Source: B1SED10-75 sp964636865
GTDB lineage: Bacteria; Bacillota; Dethiobacteria; DTU022; PWGO01
Assembly: GCA_964636865.1 (NCBI GenBank)
Contig: CAZWVJ010000020.1
Coordinates: 1 to 31,200, forward strand
Length of the DNA: 31,200 bases
Direction of reading: 5' to 3'
Numbering within the stretch: position 1 is the first letter of the stretch; each line of letters starts with the position of its first letter. Both the position numbers and the translations under genes were made by a program. Below are positions 7,361 through 15,092 of this stretch, in pieces. The notes below the pieces were generated by a model. That model was given only the letters and a program-made list of their open reading frames with translations, ran no database searches and was not told where the DNA came from.

Positions 7361-8286
7361 AACTAAAAGAATTAGTCCAAAAAGAACAATATCTCAGCGG
7401 CGGCCATCGTATGTGCGCCGGCTGTGGCGCCCCGGTTGCTATTCGTCAGATACTCATGGGGGTCCCCGACGATGTGGAACTGGTTGTCGTAAACCCTACC
7501 GGTTGCCTGGAAGTTTCTACAACTATTTATCCCTACACCGCCTGGAAAGCGTCTTTTCTACACAACGCCTTTGAAAACGCCGCTTCTACCTTAAGCGGCA
7601 TAGAAACTGCTTACCGGAGCTTAAAAAAACAAGGCAAGCTGACAGATGACTATCGCTTCCTGGCTTTTGCCGGTGATGGCGGAACTTACGATATAGGTTT
7701 TCAAGCATTATCCGGCGCATTAGAGCGGGGGCACCGTATGGTTTATGTCTGTTATAATAACGAAGCATATATGAATACCGGCATTCAACGTTCGGGGGCA
7801 ACCACTTTTGGAGCATGGACTACCACCAGCCCGGTTGGAGACGAAAGCATTGGTAAAAATGAATTTCGCAAAGATCTTACCGGCATCGTCGCCGCGCACG
7901 GTATTCCTTATACCGCTCAGGCCTCAATAAGCCACTGGCGAGATTTAACCACTAAAGCTGCTAAAGCCTTCGAAACCGATGGACCGGCTTTTCTAAATGT
8001 TTTTGCTCCCTGCCACCGCGGTTGGAGATTCCCCATGGAAGAAACAATTAATGTGGCCCGCATGGCAGTGCAATCGCATGTTTGGCCTCTTTATGAAGTA
8101 GAAAGCGGAGAATGGACCCTTAATTATAAGCCCCGCAAAAAACAGCCCTTGGAAGAATACCTGAAATTACAGGGTCGCTTTGCTCACCTATTCCGGGATG
8201 AGCGAAATCAGGAGTACTTACAACAAATGGAGCAATTCGTAGAAGAAGAATGGGAACGCTTACTAAAGCGTTGCGGTGAAGCATAA
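7357..8286 (+). CDS. porB: pyruvate:ferredoxin oxidoreductase beta subunit
   Basis: The beta subunit binds thiamine diphosphate and one [4Fe-4S] cluster. It completes the complex that oxidises pyruvate with CoA to acetyl-CoA, CO2 and reduced ferredoxin. The TPP motif GDGGTYDIGFQALSGA with a later NNEAYMNTG is intact, and cluster cysteines are visible at Cys20/Cys23 (MCAGCGAP), Cys50 and a C-terminal one in APCHRGWRF. The latter segment and the N-terminal signature favour pyruvate as substrate over branched-chain or 2-oxoglutarate relatives, although specificity is not proven. The ATG overlaps the porA stop by 4 nt. Length is 309 aa, as expected. A strong terminator follows. Confidence 0.95.
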   Translation: MKLKELVQKEQYLSGGHRMCAGCGAPVAIRQILMGVPDDVELVVVNPTGCLEVSTTIYPYTAWKASFLHNAFENAASTLSGIETAYRSLKKQGKLTDDYRFLAFAGDGGTYDIGFQALSGALERGHRMVYVCYNNEAYMNTGIQRSGATTFGAWTTTSPVGDESIGKNEFRKDLTGIVAAHGIPYTAQASISHWRDLTTKAAKAFETDGPAFLNVFAPCHRGWRFPMEETINVARMAVQSHVWPLYEVESGEWTLNYKPRKKQPLEEYLKLQGRFAHLFRDERNQEYLQQMEQFVEEEWERLLKRCGEA

Positions 8287-8315
8287 ATTATTTATTAAAA
8301 CATTAACTTTATTAT

Positions 8316-8350
8316 AAAAAAACAGGCATTTCCAAAATGCCTGTTTTTTA
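8316..8350. terminator. bidirectional rho-independent terminator between porB and codY
   Basis: An 11 bp perfect stem, AACAGGCATTT (8321-8331) and AAATGCCTGTT (8335-8345), closes a 3 nt loop. It is flanked by A-runs on the left and a T-run on the right, so it can end transcription in both directions. It separates the convergent porB (plus) and codY (minus) genes. Confidence 0.92.
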
Positions 8351-8410
8351 AATTAATTTATCTCCCACCTATAGAGCCGAGAGAATTCTTGGCGTTACAA
8401 GTTTATAAGT

Positions 8411-9205
8411 TTAGGAAATCCTTTTATAGATCTCTTCTTTAAATATAGGATTTTTAACCTTTATATAGGTACCTTTCATTCCTAATGAACGAGAGTCAAT
8501 AATTCCCGCGCTCTCAAACTTACGCAAAGCATTAACAATCACGGAACGAGTTATACCCAGATTATCGGCAATTTTGCTGGCCACTACAATACCTTCACCG
8601 CCATCTATGGCTTTAAATATATCTTCCATTGCCTCCAATTCGGAATAAGACAAACTACCGAAAGCCACATCAATAATAGTCCGATAGCGAGTTTCTTCAA
8701 TTTTTCTTTCCTCTCGATATCTCATCATTTCCATACTAATTATTGATGCTCCAATTTCAGCTAATGCGATATCATCAATAGAAAATTCACCTTCGAACCG
8801 ATGCAGTAAAAGAGTCCCCAGCCTTCTGCCTTCACCCATAATAGGAACTAAAGCCAATACTTCCGGAGGGTACTTGCATTTAAAGGGATTGTCTTTTTCA
8901 AAAATACAATTCTCACTTTCTTGAACTATATTAATTTTCGATTCTTCCGTACCAAGTAGAAACTTTTCATTGTACCAGGACGGAAATTCACCTTTTTCCA
9001 CTATGTTTTCTTTAAAATAATCACAGTCGAATTCTTTCAAAAGACTATTCCCTAATATTTTCCCTTTATTGGAAACGATGAAAATATTTGCTATTAAACC
9101 ATCCCTTAATATATGAGCACCTTCTTCAAAGTTAAGGGCAGTAGAGGAACTCTGAATGGCTTTTTTCATATATCTAACTTTTTCCAGCAAAGTTGAAGTC
9201 TTCAT
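8411..9205 (-). CDS. codY: GTP-sensing global transcriptional regulator CodY
   Basis: CodY represses stationary-phase and amino-acid metabolism genes in Firmicutes when GTP and branched-chain amino acids are high. The N-terminal half is the GAF-like sensor domain. The C-terminal half holds the winged helix-turn-helix with the near-invariant ASKIADNLGITRSVIVNAL and ESAGIIDSRSLGMKGTYI. A GTG two codons upstream of a better-placed ATG is ignored: GGAAAGGTGG lies about 5 nt before ATG 9205, giving 264 aa, the usual size. Unlike Bacillus, it is not in a clpYQ-codY operon; it follows citrate synthase but has its own consensus promoter. Confidence 0.96.
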   Translation of the reverse strand: MKTSTLLEKVRYMKKAIQSSSTALNFEEGAHILRDGLIANIFIVSNKGKILGNSLLKEFDCDYFKENIVEKGEFPSWYNEKFLLGTEESKINIVQESENCIFEKDNPFKCKYPPEVLALVPIMGEGRRLGTLLLHRFEGEFSIDDIALAEIGASIISMEMMRYREERKIEETRYRTIIDVAFGSLSYSELEAMEDIFKAIDGGEGIVVASKIADNLGITRSVIVNALRKFESAGIIDSRSLGMKGTYIKVKNPIFKEEIYKRIS

Positions 9206-9238
9206 ATTAACCACCTTTCCATTTTGAATTTCTTCTTA

Positions 9239-9267
9239 ATATTATGATTTAATTTAATTTTTGTCAA
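9239..9267 (-). promoter_or_regulatory. promoter of codY
   Basis: On the minus strand a perfect -35 TTGACA (9262-9267) is followed after 17 nt by TAATAT (9239-9244). An alternative -10, CATAAT (9241-9246), would leave 15 nt. The start of transcription would lie about 25-30 nt before the codY ATG. An AT-rich imperfect palindrome just upstream (about 9283-9300) weakly resembles a CodY box. Confidence 0.65.
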
Positions 9268-9375
9268 TAGATGCTGCTCATAAATTTTATTGAAATATTA
9301 TTTATTTTTTTTATTATCAAGCATCTTCTCTAAAAATACGCAAAAGGATTTAGGAAAAAGATCATTCACCTGCAC

Positions 9376-10665
9376 TTATTCCCTTTCTTCAAGAGGAATA
9401 TAACTTCTAACTTTACTTCCCGTGTAAATTTGGCGAGGACGCCCGATCTTAAAAGGTACAGTGTCATACATTTCCTTCCACTGAGCTATCCATCCCGGCA
9501 AACGGCCTATGGCAAATATTACCGTAAACATATCCGTGGGTATTCCTATAGCTTTATAGAGAATTCCACTATAAAAATCCACATTAGGATAAAGGCCTTT
9601 TTCAATAAAATATTGATCTTGCATTGCTGCATTCTCAAGCTCCATTGCAATATCAACAAGGGGCTCCTCTATGTTAATCTTTTTTACAAGATCTTCGATG
9701 GTCTTTTTTAAAATATTTGCCCGGGGATCATAATTTTTATATACCCGGTGGCCAAATCCATAAAGGACAAAATCATCATCTTTTGCTTTTGCTTTTTCCA
9801 AAACTTCTTGCACAGATAATCCTTGTTGCTGAATTTCATCCAGCATTTCTATTACCTGTTGATTGGCCCCCCCATGCAAGGGCCCCCAAAGAGCGCATAT
9901 ACCGGCACATATTGAAGTATAGAGATTTACCTTACTACTACCTACCAACCTTACCGTAGAAGTACTGCAATTCTGCTCATGATCAGCATGTAAAATAAGC
10001 AAAAGTTCCAATGCCCTTACTATTTCAGGATCAAGTTTATATGGTTTAACAGGGCTGTGAAACATCATATGCAGAAAGTTTTCCGAATATCTCAGATCAT
10101 GCCGCGGATAAACAAATGGTTCGCCTATGGAATTTTTGTAAGAATAAGCTGCCAGGGTTCGCACCTTGGAAAGCAAACGCACAGCTACGAGTTCAAAAGT
10201 AATAGAAAAAAAATCTTCTTCTGAGAAAGTCGGATAGTAGATAGACAGGGCATTAACCATAGAACTCAAAATAGCCATGGGAGGCGCATTAGGAGGTATA
10301 CCATCAAAAAAATGCAGCATTTCTTCATTAATAAGAGAGTTTTCCGTAAGTAACCGGGATAATTTACTAAGTTCTTCTTTATTGGGAAGTTTTCCATATA
10401 TTAAAAGATACGCTGTTTCAATAAAGGTAGCTTTTTCCGCCAGTTCTTCTATAGGAATTCCCCTATAACGAAGTTTACCATTTTCACCATCTATAAAAGT
10501 GATAGCACTTTTACAACTGCCGGTATTTTGATAGCCCTCGTCAAGTGTAATTAACCCCGTTTCTTCCCTTAAGGTTGAAATATCAAGGCCAAGCTCACCT
10601 TCTGTGCCTTCGCATATATTTAAATCATATTTTTTTTGATCGATCTCCAACCGGGCTTTTTTCAT
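9376..10665 (-). CDS. gltA: citrate synthase (hexameric, type I-like)
   Basis: This enzyme condenses oxaloacetate and acetyl-CoA into citrate. All catalytic residues of the family are visible: the His in LHADHEQNCSTSTVR, the His in WGPLHGGANQ, the His in GFGHRVYKNYDPRA, and the Asp in YPNVDFYSG. The 429 aa length and the extra N-terminal domain of about 55 residues (GLDISTLREETGLITLDEGY) match the larger, often NADH-regulated GltA type, not the short Bacillus type. A GAGG lies 8 nt before the ATG. Upstream is a 384 nt divergent spacer shared with the carbonic-anhydrase-like gene, and downstream, in the same direction, is codY. Confidence 0.95.
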   Translation of the reverse strand: MKKARLEIDQKKYDLNICEGTEGELGLDISTLREETGLITLDEGYQNTGSCKSAITFIDGENGKLRYRGIPIEELAEKATFIETAYLLIYGKLPNKEELSKLSRLLTENSLINEEMLHFFDGIPPNAPPMAILSSMVNALSIYYPTFSEEDFFSITFELVAVRLLSKVRTLAAYSYKNSIGEPFVYPRHDLRYSENFLHMMFHSPVKPYKLDPEIVRALELLLILHADHEQNCSTSTVRLVGSSKVNLYTSICAGICALWGPLHGGANQQVIEMLDEIQQQGLSVQEVLEKAKAKDDDFVLYGFGHRVYKNYDPRANILKKTIEDLVKKINIEEPLVDIAMELENAAMQDQYFIEKGLYPNVDFYSGILYKAIGIPTDMFTVIFAIGRLPGWIAQWKEMYDTVPFKIGRPRQIYTGSKVRSYIPLEERE

Positions 10666-11011
10666 TTTTAATGCCTCAATGTTAATTAATTTTTTATCTG
10701 GAAAATATGTGTATGTTATTACTTTGCAAAAAACTATTAATACTTGAATTTGTTAAGGATAAAATACTTTTTTGTAAGTTAACATCAATAAAACTACCCA
10801 TTCTTCTATTAGATCATATAGCTCAGCTCAATACCCTCTTCTATTAAAAAACACAATAGCATAAATTCCCAACACTTGTCAATTTATTGAATTAAGTCGT
10901 TATATTTCTTAATTACTTTCCCTTTTTCTTTTTTGCTTTGATTCTTCGCAACTGCTCAGCTTTCCCTCTATTTTCTCGGAAGTTTTCCGCAAATAATCAG
11001 AGTTACTATTT
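10666..11011. other. divergent intergenic region between citrate synthase and gamma-carbonic anhydrase
   Basis: No gene is visible. The region must contain the citrate synthase promoter on the minus strand, but I could not find a consensus pair I trust. A string at 10692-10706 with central CTG matches about 10 of 15 positions of the CodY consensus, which is too weak to call. Confidence 0.4.
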
Positions 11012-11040
11012 TTGACGCACTGAGTTTTTAATAGTATTAT
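11012..11040 (+). promoter_or_regulatory. promoter placed directly against the gamma-carbonic anhydrase ATG
   Basis: TTGACG (11012-11017), an exact 17 nt spacer, then TATTAT (11035-11040). Only 9 nt separate the -10 box from the ATG at 11050, so transcription should begin within a few bases of the start codon, predicting a leaderless or nearly leaderless mRNA. No ribosome binding site precedes the ATG, which agrees. Confidence 0.7.
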
Positions 11041-11049
11041 ATAAATACT

Positions 11050-11577
11050 ATGATCATTGAATTTAATGGCAAAAAACCTCAAATTTCCCCGGGCGCATTT
11101 ATTGCTCCTACAGCTACCATAATAGGGGATGTAACCATAGAAGAAGGAGCAAGCATCTGGTTTGGAGCTGTCCTTAGAGGCGACTTCGGACGAATTGTGA
11201 TCGGTAAAAATACCAGTGTACAAGACAACGTAGTTATACATGTGCTTCCCAGTGGAGAAACCACTGTGGGAAACGAAGTCACGGTTGCCCACGGAGCTAT
11301 TTTACACAATTGTACCATAAAAAACAAGGCGGTAATTGGAATGAACGTAGTGGTCCTTGATTTTGCAGAAGTTGGGGAATATGCCATGATTGCCGCAGGC
11401 AGTGTGCTCACCGACAAAACTCAAGTGCCCGACAAGCATCTGGCTGCAGGCATACCTGCCCGGGTAAAAAAAGAAATTACCGGTACCTCTTTATGGTGGA
11501 TAGATCAAAGCGCACAGTCTTACCAATCCCTCTCCCAGCAATATCTTGCGGAAGAAATTGATAAAGAGGAAATATAG
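11050..11577 (+). CDS. gamma-class carbonic anhydrase family protein (left-handed beta-helix)
   Basis: The protein is a hexapeptide-repeat trimer of the YrdA/PaaY/gamma-CA group. Many members bind zinc and some hydrate CO2, while others have unknown roles. The repeats run from about residue 11 to 140 (for example SPGAFIAPTATIIGDVTI, GASIWFGAVLRGDFG), and the three metal-site histidines are present in DNVVIHV and VAHGAILHN. The C-terminal helix ends the trimer subunit. Length (175 aa) is normal. There is no ribosome binding site; see the adjacent promoter. It is a single-gene unit, with citrate synthase running away on the other strand. Confidence 0.9.
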   Translation: MIIEFNGKKPQISPGAFIAPTATIIGDVTIEEGASIWFGAVLRGDFGRIVIGKNTSVQDNVVIHVLPSGETTVGNEVTVAHGAILHNCTIKNKAVIGMNVVVLDFAEVGEYAMIAAGSVLTDKTQVPDKHLAAGIPARVKKEITGTSLWWIDQSAQSYQSLSQQYLAEEIDKEEI

Positions 11578-11743
11578 CTTAGGTAGCATTCACTTTATAC
11601 CTCTGTAACTAACTCTAAAGTTTAATAAAAAAAGATAGAAGATAAACCGAGATTGATGCATAAACTTATACCTTCTAAAGCTATCTCCATTGAATCAAAG
11701 CCAGAACAGAATCTTTCATAAAAAGCTAAATTTATTAAACGCT

Positions 11744-13522
11744 CTAGCGATTAGTAAATAATACCTCAAACCTCGGCAGAGAAGGAATATATTTTTCCAA
11801 AACATTATGGAGGCCATCTTCTACACGGCAGAAAACTTCTAGCCGACGAACCTTGCCGCCCAAATTATTTAAATATAGAGAGAAACGGCGGGCTGCTTTA
11901 TCAGAAGCAAACCTTACCCCTTCAGTATCTACCACCATTTTATAAGAATAAGTAGGAACCATTTGATTCAACTGCTGATAAAGCTCCTTTAAATTTGACT
12001 TGTTTACTATTCCTTTTACCCGTAAGTAAATAACATCTTTTTTTACTGAAACATTAACTTGCAAATTTTTCTTGTTAAGCAGTGATGTTTTTTCGCGAAC
12101 CGCTAAAGAAGATTTCGCTTTTTGCCCTAATAAGGAAACAGAAGTTTCTTCGGGATTAGTAAATTTTTCTAAAAGGTATTGATAATTTTGGTTTTGCTTT
12201 TCCCAATGACGAATGAGCCACCACCCAAGAGCCCTGTACAAAGCTGTTTTTCCTCCCGTAACCAAAACATTTTGCAAAAAGTTTTTAGTAGCATAAAACC
12301 TTTTGTAGGCATGGGTCGTTTCCTGCTGTAACTGTTGAGGTGACATTTTATTGGGGTAGTGCACCACATGGTGACCATCATAAAACTGCCAATCTCTGGT
12401 CAAAAGGCGCCCTTCTGCTGAAAGGTTTTCGTATAAGAGGGTGCCCGGCAAAGGTACAAGCACCATGAATTGAACCGTATCAATACGGGAGTCCAGGGCA
12501 AAATCTACTGTTTCTCTGATAGTTTGAACAGTATCACCTTCCCCGCCAAATATAAACATTCCGTGCACAGCCACATTATGGTCATGCAGACATCGGACAG
12601 CTTCCTTTATTTCCTCTACATCTTGACTTTTATTATAACTTTTCATTGTTTCCGGGTTTATGGATTCCAATCCAATGTAAGCAATTTTACCGTTAGTACG
12701 CTGCATCAAATCCAGAAGCTCCGGATCACGAGCGACATCAACACGAACCTGTCCTCCCCAGTGACTGGGCAATATTTGCCTATCTAACATGCCCTGGAGC
12801 AGCTCTTTGGTTCTTTTTTTGTTAGCCGTAAAATTGTCATCTACAAAAAATATTTTTTTATCTTTATACTGAGCAAGTTCGTCCAACATCAGTTCGTTAT
12901 CGCGATAACGGAATTTTTTGCCAAACATGGGCGTAACGCTGCAAAACGAACAATCAAAAGGGCAGCCTCGGGAAGTCACAACGGGATAATTACTCAATTC
13001 CAGGTAATCATCCATAAGAGTAAGGTCGGGGACGGGATGCGAATTTACATCGGCCCAACAAGTCTGCCCAAGATTATGCTGCATTTCTCCATTTTCCCAA
13101 TAAGAAACACCGGCAATGCCTTCAGGAATTTTTTCTTTTTCTACAGCCTTCAAAAGCTCCAAAAAAGAAGATTCCGCCTCCCCACGTATAACAAAATCTG
13201 CATGAGGCAAGGCATCTTCAGGCAAAAAAGTAGAATGAATACCTCCTACGACCACAGGGATACCTTTAGACTTTGTATAACGGGCTATCCGATATGCTTC
13301 AGGAGCAGTAGAGGTAGTGGTAGAAATACCCACCAGGTCAGCAGAGAGTATATCAGCGGGAGATAAAGAATCACTGTCCCCCAATAATATATTTACTTTA
13401 TATCCAGCATTTTTTAAAATAGTCCCCAGAAGAGGTAACCCCAGTCGGGGCATATTTATGGTCTTATATACGTGATCACCCGGCGCCTTGGGTTCTATTA
13501 AAACTATTTTGTTAATATTCAT
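11744..13522 (-). CDS. B12-binding-domain radical SAM protein with C-terminal STAS-like domain
   Basis: Residues 1-125 form a cobalamin-binding-like Rossmann domain (PRLGLPLLGTILKNAGY, GIHSTFLPEDAL, VIRGEAE) without the His loop used for base-off B12. Residues 180-400 are a radical SAM domain with the [4Fe-4S] motif CPFDCSFC (Cys187, Cys191, Cys194) and IGLESINPETM. A helical stretch follows. Residues about 488-590 then resemble a STAS or anti-sigma-antagonist fold (VIYLRVKGIVNKSN, MVVDTEGVRFASDKAARRF). The substrate is unknown; relatives modify lipids, cofactors or natural products. AAGGAGA lies 10 nt before the ATG. The gene has no close partner: about 400 nt separate it from the cold shock gene. 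The STAS-like assignment is by eye. Confidence 0.82.
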   Translation of the reverse strand: MNINKIVLIEPKAPGDHVYKTINMPRLGLPLLGTILKNAGYKVNILLGDSDSLSPADILSADLVGISTTTSTAPEAYRIARYTKSKGIPVVVGGIHSTFLPEDALPHADFVIRGEAESSFLELLKAVEKEKIPEGIAGVSYWENGEMQHNLGQTCWADVNSHPVPDLTLMDDYLELSNYPVVTSRGCPFDCSFCSVTPMFGKKFRYRDNELMLDELAQYKDKKIFFVDDNFTANKKRTKELLQGMLDRQILPSHWGGQVRVDVARDPELLDLMQRTNGKIAYIGLESINPETMKSYNKSQDVEEIKEAVRCLHDHNVAVHGMFIFGGEGDTVQTIRETVDFALDSRIDTVQFMVLVPLPGTLLYENLSAEGRLLTRDWQFYDGHHVVHYPNKMSPQQLQQETTHAYKRFYATKNFLQNVLVTGGKTALYRALGWWLIRHWEKQNQNYQYLLEKFTNPEETSVSLLGQKAKSSLAVREKTSLLNKKNLQVNVSVKKDVIYLRVKGIVNKSNLKELYQQLNQMVPTYSYKMVVDTEGVRFASDKAARRFSLYLNNLGGKVRRLEVFCRVEDGLHNVLEKYIPSLPRFEVLFTNR

Positions 13523-13824
13523 TTGGACATTTCTCCTTTTCCATAATTTATATTGAAAATATAGCTTAATGTAATTATTTCTAATAATTAGTTTAACCTT
13601 TTAAATTATAAACAAGGGAAATTATTACATGAACTATAGTAACACACCTCTGTAGTTGTTATAAATCAATACTTATTAATTAACTTACGCTTCAATCTTA
13701 AGTGGGGAAAAGGTTTATAACCCATTTACGTTGGAGAAAAATCATAAATTTAAGTAAAGAGGAATCTTTCAAAAATATACCACCTTATGCAAAACAATTT
13801 AATGTTGATTAGGTAATTCATCTA
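13523..13824. other. intergenic spacer upstream of the radical SAM-STAS gene
   Basis: Apart from the ribosome binding site of the radical SAM gene I find no gene, RNA or repeat here. It is AT-rich and presumably holds that gene's promoter, but no confident -35/-10 pair was found. Confidence 0.35.
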
Positions 13825-13899
13825 AAATTTATGTTTGGCTGAAGGAACATATTTTATAGATTCTCTTCTCTAAATTCTCTTCAGCCAAACTCTAAATTT
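13825..13899. repeat. long inverted repeat downstream of the cold shock gene
   Basis: A perfect 12 bp inverted repeat, GTTTGGCTGAAG (13833-13844) and CTTCAGCCAAAC (13879-13890), is extended by AAATTTA/TAAATTT after a small internal mismatch, for 19 paired bases around a 34 nt loop. It lies 23 nt beyond the cold shock gene stop. It may be an atypical terminator or 3' stabilising hairpin for that mRNA, or the remnant of a short palindromic repeat. The loop is long for a rho-independent terminator. Confidence 0.65.
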
Positions 13900-13921
13900 T
13901 TTTCTTACAGAATTTTTAATT

Positions 13922-14119
13922 CTATAATTTTACCACTTTTGCCGCTTGAGGACCGCGGTTTCCCTCGACTATATCGAATTCGACTTTCTCACCTTCTTCC
14001 AGAGTTTTGAAGCCATCTACCTGAATTTCGGAATAATGCACAAATACATCTTTTCCATCTTCCACTTCGATAAATCCATACCCCTTCTGTGCGTTGAACC
14101 ACTTAACATTTCCTTCCAT
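13922..14119 (-). CDS. cold shock protein (CspA family)
   Basis: This 65 aa single-domain OB-fold protein binds single-stranded RNA and DNA and acts as an RNA chaperone. Both RNA-binding motifs are intact: RNP1 KGYGFIEV and RNP2 VFVHYS. The N-terminal MEGNVKWFNAQ is typical of Firmicute Csp proteins. TAGGAGG precedes the ATG by 11 nt. It is a monocistronic gene, with a long inverted repeat just after its stop. Confidence 0.96.
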   Translation of the reverse strand: MEGNVKWFNAQKGYGFIEVEDGKDVFVHYSEIQVDGFKTLEEGEKVEFDIVEGNRGPQAAKVVKL

Positions 14120-14220
14120 TTAAAAAATAACCTCCTACCTTTCTTTGTTCCCTTTGCAAAGAGTTGATTAGAAATTATCACAAGATGGAGAAAAAAGCAA
14201 CTAAATTTATTGACTTTTTT

Positions 14221-14571
14221 TTAATCTTCCAAAGTAGTCCAAGTTTCATAAACGGGGTTATTTTTATCATCCAATTCCCGCACGAGAACTTTAGAAGCTT
14301 CTTTTTTCTTTACCATTTTGTTCCTGTCATCCACGTAACAAATAACTGTTTTAGTTCCTCCGCTGGGAGTTTCCCCATAAACAACATCACAGTGCTTGTA
14401 CTGGTTCATAGATTTATCTAAATTATTTTGATAGTGCTTGCGGCAGTACTCGCTATTAGGATCACGGGCACAAACTCTTTCCGTCATTGTTTTATAAGTA
14501 AAATATCTCAAACTTAAAATAATAACTATAAATATAACTCCTAGGGCTAATAAAGGTAACCAGGTTGACAC
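14221..14571 (-). CDS. hypothetical protein with one N-terminal membrane helix
   Basis: This is a 116 aa protein with a hydrophobic segment at about residues 4-24 followed by a soluble, charged domain containing four Cys (Cys34, Cys43, Cys61, Cys78 by eye), consistent with an anchored extracytoplasmic or cytoplasmic small domain. The start is GTG, 10 nt after a strong AAGGAGG ribosome binding site, which makes it a credible gene. It lies about 100 nt upstream of the cold shock gene on the same strand. I recognise no family and no function. Confidence 0.7.
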   Translation of the reverse strand: MSTWLPLLALGVIFIVIILSLRYFTYKTMTERVCARDPNSEYCRKHYQNNLDKSMNQYKHCDVVYGETPSGGTKTVICYVDDRNKMVKKKEASKVLVRELDDKNNPVYETWTTLED

Positions 14572-14755
14572 TGTTTTAAAACCTCCTTAGATGTTTATAT
14601 TAGTAATGCATCCATCAATCTACAATAACCTATTGTTTATTCTATCTTAAAAGAGGAATATAAATTATTTGTCTTAAAAAAGTTTAAAAAATTTATATTT
14701 CTCTCACCCCCGAAATATTGATCTTCGTCATTATTCTCTTAATCCTTTAAAAAAT

Positions 14756-14830
14756 TGGTGGGAGCGGCAGGTTTCGAACCTGCGTCCTCCTGAATGTGAG
14801 TCAGGCGCTCTCCCCCTGAGCTACGCCCCC
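14756..14830 (-). tRNA. tRNA-Val(CAC)
   Basis: A complete cloverleaf reads on the minus strand. The acceptor GGGGGCG pairs with CGCTCCC, the anticodon arm is CCTGA-CTCACAT-TCAGG with anticodon CAC, the T arm is GCAGG-TTCGAAA-CCTGC, and the 3' CCA is encoded. It decodes valine GUG. It lies downstream of tRNA-Ala and probably shares its transcript. Confidence 0.96.
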
Positions 14831-14913
14831 ATAAATAATATATTATTTTAATGGGCCGGCATTATTTTAAACATTACCATCATACTCTTGTTGCCAAGTT
14901 AGCTTGCTCAAGT

Positions 14914-14989
14914 TGGTGGACGTGAGGGGACTCGAACCCCTGACCTTTCGGATGCGAACCGAACGCTCTCCCAACTGAGCTACACGCCC
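14914..14989 (-). tRNA. tRNA-Ala(CGC)
   Basis: A complete cloverleaf on the minus strand with acceptor GGGCGTG/CACGTCC, including the G3-U70 pair that marks alanine tRNAs. The anticodon arm is TTCGG-TTCGCAT-CCGAA with anticodon CGC, the T arm is GGGG-TTCGAGT-CCCC, and CCA is encoded. It reads alanine GCG codons. It is the first gene of a two-tRNA unit. Confidence 0.96.
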
Positions 14990-15022
14990 TTAATGCAATG
15001 ACAACTTGGTATTTCACGTGAT

Positions 15023-15051
15023 ATTATAGCAAACACAAGTTGGTTTTTCCA
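15023..15051 (-). promoter_or_regulatory. promoter of the tRNA-Ala/tRNA-Val unit
   Basis: On the minus strand a perfect TATAAT (15023-15028) with the extended TGC in front is preceded at 17 nt by TGGAAA (15046-15051, 4 of 6). It lies about 34 nt before the tRNA-Ala 5' end. Confidence 0.65.
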
Positions 15052-15092
15052 TACATACATGGCACTCTGACGTTCCTCTTAATACCACTACT

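Noticed and set aside
8361..8370. TCTCCCACCT shared with 28671-28680, both after plus-strand genes
   Set aside because: A shared 10-mer is expected many times by chance in 31 kb and the flanks do not align.
9283..9300. CodY box upstream of codY suggesting autoregulation
   Set aside because: Only about 11 of 15 positions match in very AT-rich DNA, without the central CWG, so it is not distinguishable from chance.
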